Below are positions 7,816 through 16,646 of a stretch of DNA of 64,000 bases, piece after piece (positions within the stretch are counted from its first letter, which is position 1; each line of letters starts with the position of its first letter). Origin of the DNA: UBA12481 sp012523435 (GTDB lineage Bacteria > Bacteroidota > Bacteroidia > Bacteroidales > UBA12481). The stretch covers positions 248,001 to 312,000 of the forward strand of contig JAQUCP010000001.1 of assembly GCA_028686135.1 (NCBI GenBank), read 5' to 3'. Below the pieces are notes generated by a model. It had not been told where the DNA came from and ran no database searches. It was given only the letters and a program-made list of their open reading frames with translations. A program made the translations under genes and the position numbers.

Positions 7816-9966
7816 TTATTCCGCTTTGTGAATCGCTTTACCCAGTCGGCGCTGAACTCGATTAAATGCCTCCATGCTACGGGTAACCGGCTCAACAGTA
7901 AAATCACGGTACGCATCAAACTTCTCATCTGGCGAATTAACCATCGGGTAGCTAACAATGAGTGTCATTTCATAATCCAGCTCATTGACTTGCCTGACTA
8001 AATGATGCATGTGGGGATTATAGGAGACTGAGCCAGGCCGGGCAGCCAGGAACAGAGCGAGATCATCCAGTTTCAGTTTTTTGACGATCTCATCAAAATG
8101 GGCCCAATCATTGAAATCATTATTTCGAATAAGGATGTTCAATCCGGTAGCTGCTCTGAACTCCTCGATCCGGTCGCGGGTTCTCGGTCGGGCGTAGAGG
8201 TTGATTGGAAGCGACAATTCGGCAGCCAAATTGAATGCCTTCCGCATGACATACTGGAATCCCGGCTCCAACTCAGCATACGGCGGGCAAATAACCACAA
8301 TCCGTTTTCTGGTGTTGATGGGTTTCGACAGTCGACAGATAAAAATCGTTTTCTCACTAGCCTCAATCAAACGTTCCGTCAATGGTCCAAAAACCCGATC
8401 AGACAGTGATTCCTTAACTGGCCAGCCCAAGATGAGGGTAGTAGATTCCTGCTCGCGGCTTACCCGGTTGATACCAGAGGGGATGTTCTGATCAACAGTC
8501 AACACGAGCTCCACCGGTGTACCAGTAGCTCCAATTCTGATCAATTCATCCTCCAAACGACGCCTTTGTAAAGTAAGCTGAGCTTCAGTATCTTCATCAG
8601 GCTTGTTAATTATGGAGAGAATTTTCACTGGAACATCTGAGCGACTCTCTTTTATTAACACACTGAAATCCAGTAAATTTCGAAGGCTAGCGATATTAAC
8701 TACCGGGATTAGAACTGATTCGTGGATCATGCAAGGCAGAGGGATCTCCTCTTCTTTAGCATTCTGTTCATTCAGGATACGTTTAGCTGCTGTTTCCGTC
8801 ACCACTGCCGCAATTAGGCAAGTCACGAGAATGAGTAATACGGTAGCCTCCAGGAGCTCTCGCCCCACAATCCCCGCCTCGTAAGCAACCAGAACCACAG
8901 CGAGTGTAGCAGCAACACGGGAGGTACTCAGGCCAAATATCAGCATTCCCTGGCTTCGAGAGAAATGAAAAATCACTTGTGTAAACCGAGCAGCCAGGTA
9001 TTTCCCTACGAGGGCAACAACGGTAATAACCAGTGCGATCCAGAAAACTGTAAAATCTCTTAACAGACTGCCAACATCAATCAGCATACCGACACTGATC
9101 AGGAAGAACGGGATGAACAGAGAATTTCCAACAAACTGGATACGGTTCATCAATACGGAAGAAGCTGGAATAAAGCGATTAAGCACCAGCCCGGCTAAAA
9201 AGGCCCCTATAATCGGCTCAAGTCCAGCAATTTGCGATAGAAATGCGGCCAAGAATACAATGACAAGAATAAAAATGTAATGAGAAGACTTTTCTCCTTC
9301 GAGACGGTTAAAAAACCAGCGAGCCAGGCAAGGAATTACCACAAACATGATCACCAGAAAAACGGTGACGGATGCTGCCATGGAGAGCCAGAATCCAGTA
9401 TTCAGTCCTCCCGATCGCGACCCGGTAATAGCGGCCAGGACCAGTAGTACCGCGGTATCGGTCAGGATAGTACCACCAACGGTGACGGCTACCGCTTCGT
9501 TCCTGGAGATTCCGTAGCTTAATACCACCGGATAAGCTATCAGAGTGTGAGCCGAAAACATGGCTGCGATCAACAGACTTGGAATAAAATCAAAACCCAG
9601 AATATAATAGCAGACAGGTAATCCAACGGCCAAGGGGATCAGGAATGTCGCAAAACCAAATCCGACACTTTTCAATGAGTGTTTTCTAAAGTCGCTCAGA
9701 TCTAACTCAAGGCCGGTAATAAACATCAGGTAAAGCATCCCGATTGTAGAAAACAGATCAACAGCTGAGGTTTTCGCTAAAACATTCAGTCCGTGGGGAC
9801 CAAAGAGAACACCAGCAATGATCAGACCGATAATCCCCGGGACTTTCAGGCGCCTTAAGAGAATAGGTGCCAAGAGGATAATGATCAGAATCAGGGCAAA
9901 TACAAGCACCGGGTTCTGCAGCGGGAGTTGAAACTGTTGTCTCAGAAGTTCCTGAAAAGTTTCCAT
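7816..9966 (-). CDS. CPA2-family cation:proton antiporter with C-terminal Usp-like domains
   Basis: Membrane antiporter of about 716 residues. Residues about 20-410 form roughly 12 hydrophobic helices in the Kef/CPA2 pattern (LLRRLKVPGIIGLIIAGVLFGP, then LYLMFITGLELD). The C-terminal 300 residues are soluble and look like two universal-stress-protein-like domains (RIVVICPPYAELEPG is the start of the second), which commonly regulate such carriers. It exchanges Na+ or K+ for protons; the ion is not readable. An upstream ATG at 9975 exists, but a perfect TACCTTTG box occupies 9973-9980, so translation from 9966 on a nearly leaderless transcript is more likely. Confidence 0.85.
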   Translation of the reverse strand: METFQELLRQQFQLPLQNPVLVFALILIIILLAPILLRRLKVPGIIGLIIAGVLFGPHGLNVLAKTSAVDLFSTIGMLYLMFITGLELDLSDFRKHSLKSVGFGFATFLIPLAVGLPVCYYILGFDFIPSLLIAAMFSAHTLIAYPVVLSYGISRNEAVAVTVGGTILTDTAVLLVLAAITGSRSGGLNTGFWLSMAASVTVFLVIMFVVIPCLARWFFNRLEGEKSSHYIFILVIVFLAAFLSQIAGLEPIIGAFLAGLVLNRFIPASSVLMNRIQFVGNSLFIPFFLISVGMLIDVGSLLRDFTVFWIALVITVVALVGKYLAARFTQVIFHFSRSQGMLIFGLSTSRVAATLAVVLVAYEAGIVGRELLEATVLLILVTCLIAAVVTETAAKRILNEQNAKEEEIPLPCMIHESVLIPVVNIASLRNLLDFSVLIKESRSDVPVKILSIINKPDEDTEAQLTLQRRRLEDELIRIGATGTPVELVLTVDQNIPSGINRVSREQESTTLILGWPVKESLSDRVFGPLTERLIEASEKTIFICRLSKPINTRKRIVVICPPYAELEPGFQYVMRKAFNLAAELSLPINLYARPRTRDRIEEFRAATGLNILIRNNDFNDWAHFDEIVKKLKLDDLALFLAARPGSVSYNPHMHHLVRQVNELDYEMTLIVSYPMVNSPDEKFDAYRDFTVEPVTRSMEAFNRVQRRLGKAIHKAE

Positions 9967-9972
9967 CTTTAA

Positions 9973-9980
9973 CAAAGGTA
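9973..9980 (-). promoter_or_regulatory. -7 box of the CPA2 antiporter gene
   Basis: The minus strand reads TACCTTTG, an exact TAnnTTTG match. The downstream ATG at 9966 is only 6 bases after the box, so the mRNA would have almost no leader. The box covers the alternative ATG at 9975, which argues against that start. Confidence 0.45.
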
Positions 9981-9994
9981 AAAAAACTGATCTT

Positions 9995-11917
9995 ATGACA
10001 GCTAATTACAGTATTCTACGGGCTAGATCTCTTTCACTGCTGCTGCTTCTTTTCCTCCTACTTCCATCCTGCTCCCAACCCGACTCTGAAGTTTACCCCA
10101 GCTCCAGGCCTCTGACACGCTGGTGGTGGTTTGCCTCGGAGATTCAGAAGGCTGATGTAGAGGATCAACTCAACTGGCTGAAAAATAATGGATTCGGTGG
10201 AGTTGAGGTAGCCTGGGTTTATCCTCTCAACCGGATGCAAGGTGATACTGTGAATTACACTCCGCGCCAAAAGTGGTTAAGCCCGGAGTGGACGGAGGTA
10301 GTCACCCACGCTAAGCGGTACGCCGACTCGATCGGGTTGACGATGGATTTCACCTTTGGCTCCCTTTGGCCCTTTGGGGATCTTGAGGTGACACCGGAAG
10401 AGAGTTCAAAACAGTTTGGCGATACTGCTTTCCGACAGTGGATCAGAGGTTTGTGGGACTATCCGGCCAAAGGTTTGGTGATTGACCACCTCAATCGGCA
10501 GGCTTTTGAGCGCTATGCCACCAGGATGAACCGTGCCCTCGAGCCAGCAATGAGAACTGGCCAACCCTCAGGGTTGTTTGTCGATTCCTGGGAGGTCCAA
10601 ACCAGGAACATATGGACCAACGGGTTTGATTCGCTGTTTTTGGAGCGGTTTGGCTATGACATTACCCCTTGGATGGAAGCAGGAATTCTCACTGATACCT
10701 GTGCCGGAGCGCGTTACGACTATATGAAGCTGGTTTCAGAGCTGGTGATCAACAACTTTTTTATTCCATTCAGCGAGAATGCGCGGGCCAACGGTGGGTT
10801 CAGCCGTGCGCAATGCATGGGCTCTCCCACCGATATTCTCAAGGCATACTCCATGATAGATGTTCCTGAATCCGAAGCCATGCTTTATGAACCCTATTAC
10901 ACACGCATCGTAGCCTCAGCGGCTGCTCTCAGCGGCAAAAAGATCATCACAGCCGAAACATTCACCTGCCTCTATGGCTGGCCACGGACTCACCATCGCC
11001 AAGAAAAAGCTTCCGATCTAAAAATCGTTGCCGATGCACTCTTTGCACACGGCCTTAATCAGATCGTCTGGCACGGAACCCCGTACAATCCAGTAGGATC
11101 CGACAGTATATCATTCTATGCAACCGTTCACGCCGGGCCCGGAGGCAGCCTCACGGCGGAAATCCCACACCTGAATTCCTATCTAACATCTACCTCCGAA
11201 CAGCTGCGCAGGGGCCAGGTCTATTCCGATGTTGCTATCTACCTACCCATCGAGGATGCGTGGATTGACGGTGAGATGCCAAAAGAGAAACAGCTACCCT
11301 GGGCCTGGGGGGAATATGAATTGCGCTACCTGGACATCCCGGAAGAACTGAGAGGATATCAGCCACTCTGGATCAACAACCAGTTCCTGGCAAACGGGAA
11401 ACTGGTTGACACCAATCGTGGATTAAAGTTCGAAGTCGGGGATTGTTCTTTTTCTATTTTATATATTGACTCTAAGTTCCTGGATATCAGTACACTAAAA
11501 ACAATTACCCAACTAGCTGAATCCGGGTTTCCAGTCTTCATCAAACAAACTCCACAGGAAGCTGGCTTGGTCACACACCCCGAATTTATCGAACTGACCC
11601 AACGGTTGATGGCGTTGAGCCCGGATGAATGGCCGACAGCGGATCTGGCTCCTCCCCTGCTGGAAGGCAACAATCTGCCTTATTTCTGGGCGCGTCAGGA
11701 TGGTAGTAAATACCTGCTATTCTTTGCCCACCCCGTTGCCCGCGAATTCAGGTACCCGGTGAAATACGGCCAATCAGAAACCACCGGAACTTTGTCGCGG
11801 AATATCAAGATCAACCTACCCAATAGAAGCATCGAGTACGAGCTGATTTTTCAGCCTGGAGAAAGCCTGCTGATCGAGGTAAGCCGCAATGGGAAGGTGA
11901 GGAGAATCGGAGCGTGA
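9995..11917 (+). CDS. GH106-like glycoside hydrolase lipoprotein
   Basis: Secreted lipoprotein of 640 residues with a long hydrophobic signal and lipobox LLPSC (Cys26). The mature start SRPLTRWWWF (W43-W45) followed by NNGFGGVEVAW is characteristic of alpha-L-rhamnosidase family GH106 and relatives. Later acidic motifs (VDSWEVQTRN, ITAETFT) are in the positions expected for catalytic residues. It is shorter than classical GH106 enzymes, which are near 1000 residues, and appears to lack their large C-terminal beta domains. It probably cleaves a deoxy- or other sugar at the cell surface, but specificity is unproven. It is divergently placed from the antiporter gene with a 28-base spacer and reads alone towards the DUF486 gene. 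Confidence 0.7.
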   Translation: MTANYSILRARSLSLLLLLFLLLPSCSQPDSEVYPSSRPLTRWWWFASEIQKADVEDQLNWLKNNGFGGVEVAWVYPLNRMQGDTVNYTPRQKWLSPEWTEVVTHAKRYADSIGLTMDFTFGSLWPFGDLEVTPEESSKQFGDTAFRQWIRGLWDYPAKGLVIDHLNRQAFERYATRMNRALEPAMRTGQPSGLFVDSWEVQTRNIWTNGFDSLFLERFGYDITPWMEAGILTDTCAGARYDYMKLVSELVINNFFIPFSENARANGGFSRAQCMGSPTDILKAYSMIDVPESEAMLYEPYYTRIVASAAALSGKKIITAETFTCLYGWPRTHHRQEKASDLKIVADALFAHGLNQIVWHGTPYNPVGSDSISFYATVHAGPGGSLTAEIPHLNSYLTSTSEQLRRGQVYSDVAIYLPIEDAWIDGEMPKEKQLPWAWGEYELRYLDIPEELRGYQPLWINNQFLANGKLVDTNRGLKFEVGDCSFSILYIDSKFLDISTLKTITQLAESGFPVFIKQTPQEAGLVTHPEFIELTQRLMALSPDEWPTADLAPPLLEGNNLPYFWARQDGSKYLLFFAHPVAREFRYPVKYGQSETTGTLSRNIKINLPNRSIEYELIFQPGESLLIEVSRNGKVRRIGA

Positions 11918-11948
11918 CAGCAAGGCTCTTCCCTCCTCAAGCTAGAGG

Positions 11949-12317
11949 TCAGTCTTTAAAAATAAAATAGACGGCCAGCACCAGAAAGAAAAATCCGACT
12001 AGGTGATTGGGCTTGATAGTTTGATCCTTAAAGAAAAGGAAAGTGAAAGCCATGAATACGATCAGAGTGATAGCCTCCTGAATCACCTTGAGCTGGACCA
12101 GGTTGAAGGGTCCGCCATTAGCCTGGAAACCAATACGATTAGCCGGAACCTGGAGGGTATATTCAAAGAAAGCTATTCCCCAGGATATCAGGATAATACC
12201 AAACAGCGAGAGCCCTTCAAACCATTTGTACTCGCGCATCTTCAGATGCCCGTACCAGGCGAAAGTCATAAATGTATTGGATAGCACCAACAAGAGGATA
12301 GTCCAAAACCCTTTCAT
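11949..12317 (-). CDS. DUF486 family membrane protein (DMT-like)
   Basis: Small inner-membrane protein of 122 residues with four hydrophobic helices, belonging to the DUF486 family that is structurally related to drug/metabolite transporters. Recognisable stretches are NTFMTFAWYGHLK, ISWGIAFFEYTLQVPANRIG and FNLVQLKVIQEAITL. No substrate is known for this family. It is a single-gene unit, with a perfect TACCTTTG box 26 bases upstream of its ATG. Confidence 0.85.
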   Translation of the reverse strand: MKGFWTILLLVLSNTFMTFAWYGHLKMREYKWFEGLSLFGIILISWGIAFFEYTLQVPANRIGFQANGGPFNLVQLKVIQEAITLIVFMAFTFLFFKDQTIKPNHLVGFFFLVLAVYFIFKD

Positions 12318-12342
12318 TTCATCAGGCCTTAAAAATTGGGCG

Positions 12343-12350
12343 CAAAGGTA
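12343..12350 (-). promoter_or_regulatory. -7 box of the DUF486 gene
   Basis: The minus strand reads TACCTTTG, an exact match to TAnnTTTG, ending 25 bases before the ATG at 12317. It lies in the 45-base gap to the GH97 gene, so DUF486 probably has its own promoter. Confidence 0.45.
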
Positions 12351-12362
12351 GATGAAAAGGGG

Positions 12363-14327
12363 TTATCTTATTCTTCCTGCCCAGCCTCCTCCTGGAGCTA
12401 GGTTAATGTCCACTTTTGTATCCCGGGTAACTCGCAGTGTTTCCATCTGATAATCAATGGCCCGGGTATCGGCATTGGGTCCATCCTTCACAAGATTCAG
12501 GGTAAAAATTCCTTCGGGAAGAAAACTCAGATCAAGGGTAAAGGTTCGGGGCAATCCGTCAGTGGTGGCACCAACAAACCATTCATGTCCGTTGCGTCGT
12601 GCCATGATCAGATAATCGCCCATCTTGGCTTCTAAAACCCTGGTTTCATCCCATTCCACCGGAATATCAAGCAAGAAGGCAGCACACTCCTCCTCTCGGT
12701 TGTAATCCGATGGGGAATCGGGGATCATCTGCATCGGGCTGGTAGTGGTGATGGCCATTGCAATAAAATGGGCCCGGGTACCCATGCCCTGCGGGAAATC
12801 GGCAACCTTTCGGAAGTCCTTCTTTGTCACGTTGTTAAAAGTACCTGGAATATAATCCATCGGACCGGCAACATTCCGGACAAACGGCAGGATGTTCCGG
12901 TGATCGGGATTGTCCCATTCGGAGACACCCGAAAATTCAAACTCAATCAGCCCCTCCTGCGTCAGCAGGTTGGGATAGGTACGGCCTGATCCGGTTGATT
13001 TGCACGTGCCATGAAAATTAACCACCATGTGGCGTTTGGCTGTCTCCTCCAACACACGCTCATAAAAATTCATCATGAGCTGATCATCGCGATTCATGAA
13101 GTCCACCTTGATACCTGCAACGCCCCATTTTTCATACAGATCCAACGCCTCCTCCATTTGCCGGTCGAGCGTTGCAGCAGCCAGCCAAAGCATAACTTTG
13201 ACTTTTCGCTGTTTGGCGTACTCCATGACCTCCTCCATATCGAGGCCTGGTCTGATTTTGAGGATATCTCCCAGGTCGGACCAGCCATCATCGAACAGAA
13301 AATAGGTTACCCCGTAACGAGCGCAAAAATCAATGAAATATTTGGCCGTTTCCGTGTTAATACCAGCTTTGAAGTCCACTCCGAAGATATTCCGTCTGGC
13401 CCACCAATCTAAGATGACCCATCCCGGCTCGATCCAGGACGGATCATCGATTTCACAAGAGTCAGCTAAAAGATATACCATCTGATTCATTATGAGATCA
13501 CGATCCTTTTCCGCCACTCCGATAATTCGCCAAGGGAGGGTTCTTTTCCCGCTAATTCGGGCGCTATAGGGAGCATATTCAGTAACCCTGGTTTGGCCGT
13601 AAGGGCTTCCCTCTCCCTTGATTTCCAGAGGATAACCCGGAAAGAGAGCAGAGAAAGTACTCTCATCCGATTTTTTCAGCCACATACCCGGATAATCGCG
13701 GATGTTTGACTCACCAAGCCAGAGAAGGGTGCGATCGGGTTTACGGACTACCACTGGGAGATAGAACTGGTTCCCCTCTTCCAGCTCACCCACCGTTGTC
13801 TGGATATACGGTGTTTCATACGCGCTGTAAAAATTATCCTCCAGAGCGAGGCAGACCGAATCCAGCGGACCGAAGCGATACCCGGCAAGCTCACGTTTCA
13901 CCACGAGCTCATCCGGCTGGTCGAGCACCAGCCGGTAAGCCAAACCCTCATTGAACATACGAAACTCCAAGCTGTAGCCCGATCGGAAGAGCATGATCAG
14001 CTCGAGGTAATGATCGCGGATGCTCTCAGATTTCTCACGGATCTCGGGTTTGATGACCTGATCCACCTCGGTCCGCTTCACCTTTCTAACTTTTGGTTCA
14101 ATCCCAAGGACAGGACCGTCAACTGTTTGTAGGCCAATCTCTTGACTGGACAGGAGAAGGTTGCCATTGCGTAGGAGGTCGAATTGGATGGCCGCATCAA
14201 TCCGAATGATAGCCTGAAGGCTTTGATCAGGGGAATTCAATACATATTCCTTTGAGCGGCCCGACTGGGCCATTCCGCTCATGGCAAGTCCCACGAGGAT
14301 TATCAGCAGGGAGAAACGGGTTTTCAT
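12363..14327 (-). CDS. Glycoside hydrolase family 97, probably retaining (alpha-galactosidase-type)
   Basis: Exported enzyme of 654 residues: signal peptide (1-20, ending MAQS), GH97 N-terminal beta domain (about 28-290), catalytic barrel (about 300-560) and a small C-terminal beta domain. The barrel contains GIKVDFMNRDDQ, with Asp409 at the place where retaining GH97 enzymes carry their nucleophile; inverting SusB-type alpha-glucosidases lack it. EFEFSG around E464 is the candidate acid/base region. The likely reaction is release of alpha-linked galactose, or a related sugar, from oligosaccharides in the periplasm. The retaining class is inferred from that single position. The gene stands 66 bases from the upstream S15-type hydrolase gene, and may share its transcript. 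Confidence 0.88.
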   Translation of the reverse strand: MKTRFSLLIILVGLAMSGMAQSGRSKEYVLNSPDQSLQAIIRIDAAIQFDLLRNGNLLLSSQEIGLQTVDGPVLGIEPKVRKVKRTEVDQVIKPEIREKSESIRDHYLELIMLFRSGYSLEFRMFNEGLAYRLVLDQPDELVVKRELAGYRFGPLDSVCLALEDNFYSAYETPYIQTTVGELEEGNQFYLPVVVRKPDRTLLWLGESNIRDYPGMWLKKSDESTFSALFPGYPLEIKGEGSPYGQTRVTEYAPYSARISGKRTLPWRIIGVAEKDRDLIMNQMVYLLADSCEIDDPSWIEPGWVILDWWARRNIFGVDFKAGINTETAKYFIDFCARYGVTYFLFDDGWSDLGDILKIRPGLDMEEVMEYAKQRKVKVMLWLAAATLDRQMEEALDLYEKWGVAGIKVDFMNRDDQLMMNFYERVLEETAKRHMVVNFHGTCKSTGSGRTYPNLLTQEGLIEFEFSGVSEWDNPDHRNILPFVRNVAGPMDYIPGTFNNVTKKDFRKVADFPQGMGTRAHFIAMAITTTSPMQMIPDSPSDYNREEECAAFLLDIPVEWDETRVLEAKMGDYLIMARRNGHEWFVGATTDGLPRTFTLDLSFLPEGIFTLNLVKDGPNADTRAIDYQMETLRVTRDTKVDINLAPGGGWAGRIR

Positions 14328-14393
14328 AGCGCAGGATTTGAAGTTAGCGCCGGTAAAGATAGATAAAGATCATAATCAGCCTGAGCCGACAGG

Positions 14394-16577
14394 CTACTCC
14401 TTCAGCAGAAGCACCTTAACACCCGATGGGTTTCTCTTATCGTGATAAATCCGCACAGTAGCTTTTTGGAAATCCGACTCGTCACAGGTAAACGGATCGA
14501 CAAATGTTTGCGGATTGCGGTCAACCAGCGGGAACCAGGTGCTTTGAACCTGGATCATGATTCGGTGGCCTTTTTTGAATTGATGGGCCACATCGGGCAA
14601 CTGAAATTTAACCTGGGTGATCTCGCCCGGAGTGAACGGCTCGGGATTTTCAAAACTGTTACGGAACCTGCCGCGCATCACTTCCCCTCTGACCAGCATC
14701 TGGTAGCCACCATGAGGAACATTCACCTCTTTGCCGGCTGGAGCCTGAGTGTTATCAGGGAAAACATCAATCAGCTTAACAATAAAATCAGCATCGGTAC
14801 CGGTTGTGGAGACATATAGATCCACCGCCATAGGACCTGTTAGGGTAACAGGATTCTCAAGCACATCAGTCTGATAAACCAAAACATCCGGCCTTCTTGC
14901 TGCAAACCGTTGATCATCAGTCATGTAACTTGGATCGCGACGCAAATGAACATCTTCCCGATAGGGGACCGGTTTCATTGGGTCGGAGATATACTCATCA
15001 AAGCTGTTGTTAGCGTCGGGTTTAGAAAAGGCCAATAACTGATTAGGCTGAAACCAGAGCGTCTGTTCTTTTGCCTGCGTGGGAGGCCAGGCATCGAAGG
15101 GTTGCCACTCGTTGGCCCCTGTCACAAAGATGGCTGCTTCCGGCAGGTTTCCATCGCCCTTATCGCGAAGATGATAATCAAAAAAGGCTTGTTCGAGTTG
15201 GTGGAAATAGGGGTTAGTATTGGAGCCCCAATAGACATCTCCAACGTTTTCGGCACTTTTCATAGCCCATTGGCCGTGTGACCACGGTCCCATGACCAGT
15301 GTATTGGACAGTGAGGAGGTATTCTGCTGCTCGACGGCCTTATAGGTGGCCAGCGTACCCCACAGGTCTTCGGCATCGAACCATCCTCCAACTGTCATCA
15401 TAGCCGGGCGGATGTTAGTCAGATGAGGGCGGGGATCGGTAGCCTTCCAGAAATCGTCATAATTTGGGTGAGCCATCATGTCGTGCCAATATTGAATACT
15501 ATCAGGGAAATAGGCCTTCGTATTTTTGATCGGGCCGAGGCGCATAAAGAATTCATAGCTATCCTGTTCGCCCCATGGGATCATGCCCCGGTTGAAGCGC
15601 GTTGGCACCGGCATAGGATCACCAAAGAAGGTGTAAAAGCTGAAGCCATCGATTAGGAAGAAAGCTCCGTTGTGATGCCAATCGTCGCCCAGGAACCAAT
15701 TTGTTACCGGAGCCTGTGGCGAAACCGCTTTGATTGCGGGGTGTTCCGCCAGGGCGGCCATAGTAGCATAAAAGCCAGGATAGGAAGTTCCTGTAACACC
15801 GATCCGTCCATTGTTGCCTTTCACGTTTTTAATCAGCCATTCTGCCGTGTCATAGGTATCAGAAGCCTCATCGATCTCTTTACCTTTTTTATCAGGGTTG
15901 AATGGCCTCACATTGACAAATTCGCCATAACTCATGAATCTACCCCTAACATCCTGAAATACTAAAATATAGCCCTCCTTTATATAACGATAATAGATAC
16001 CGACCAGCTGGTTGTACTGGTTCGGTCCACCCGGTTCTGAATTATACGGTGATCGGAAGAGAATCATAGGGGCTGGTTCGGTCATCGTCTTTGGCGAATA
16101 GATTGAAGTAAAAAGTTTGACCCCATCGCGCATTTCGATATACACTTCCTGTTTATCATAGATTTCCATGATTTTCTGGGGACTATCCTCAGGCAGTTCA
16201 ACTGGGTTACGATAAAACGGCAGGAGGAATTCCTGGCCTCCCTGTTGAAATTTACCGAGTATAAAGGTGTACCCGGGATCGGTCGTTCCCTGATAGTTGA
16301 TCCCACCGGGGGCAAATGTGAAGGTAAAATGCTGACCTTCAATCACTATCGAGGTAAGGGGAATAGAGAAAGCCCCTTGGTCTGGGCTATCGAAAGTGCC
16401 TTTAAAGGTTCCATTCTCATCGGAAATGTGCAGGTTGAGCCTCAAGGCCATTCCCTGCACCTCTGCCAGGCCATACCAATCACCTGATATTGACTGTGTT
16501 CGTCCTGAGGGGGAGAACAAAACGGTAATAATCAGGAGAAAAAAAAGTGATTGTAAGATCTGTTTTGGTTTTTTCAT
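14394..16577 (-). CDS. CocE/NonD-type (peptidase S15-like) alpha/beta hydrolase
   Basis: Exported hydrolase of 727 residues with a signal peptide (about 1-28). A small beta-rich N-terminal domain (30-125) precedes the alpha/beta hydrolase core. The nucleophile motif is GTSYPG (Ser265), the acid is probably in VGGWFDAEDLWG, and the His in GPWSHGQW. A C-terminal jelly-roll domain (about 560-727) contains VDLYVSTTGTDADF, typical of the X-Pro dipeptidyl-peptidase/CocE family. Members hydrolyse esters or amides (acylase, esterase or dipeptidyl-peptidase activity), and the substrate cannot be told apart here. The extra N-terminal domain resembles those found on Bacteroidota hydrolases. Confidence 0.85.
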   Translation of the reverse strand: MKKPKQILQSLFFLLIITVLFSPSGRTQSISGDWYGLAEVQGMALRLNLHISDENGTFKGTFDSPDQGAFSIPLTSIVIEGQHFTFTFAPGGINYQGTTDPGYTFILGKFQQGGQEFLLPFYRNPVELPEDSPQKIMEIYDKQEVYIEMRDGVKLFTSIYSPKTMTEPAPMILFRSPYNSEPGGPNQYNQLVGIYYRYIKEGYILVFQDVRGRFMSYGEFVNVRPFNPDKKGKEIDEASDTYDTAEWLIKNVKGNNGRIGVTGTSYPGFYATMAALAEHPAIKAVSPQAPVTNWFLGDDWHHNGAFFLIDGFSFYTFFGDPMPVPTRFNRGMIPWGEQDSYEFFMRLGPIKNTKAYFPDSIQYWHDMMAHPNYDDFWKATDPRPHLTNIRPAMMTVGGWFDAEDLWGTLATYKAVEQQNTSSLSNTLVMGPWSHGQWAMKSAENVGDVYWGSNTNPYFHQLEQAFFDYHLRDKGDGNLPEAAIFVTGANEWQPFDAWPPTQAKEQTLWFQPNQLLAFSKPDANNSFDEYISDPMKPVPYREDVHLRRDPSYMTDDQRFAARRPDVLVYQTDVLENPVTLTGPMAVDLYVSTTGTDADFIVKLIDVFPDNTQAPAGKEVNVPHGGYQMLVRGEVMRGRFRNSFENPEPFTPGEITQVKFQLPDVAHQFKKGHRIMIQVQSTWFPLVDRNPQTFVDPFTCDESDFQKATVRIYHDKRNPSGVKVLLLKE

Positions 16578-16646
16578 GACGAATGGTTTTAGGGTTAGAC
16601 GTCTAGGATAATTATTTAGTTACAAAAGGCAGAAAGCATCGAGCGG

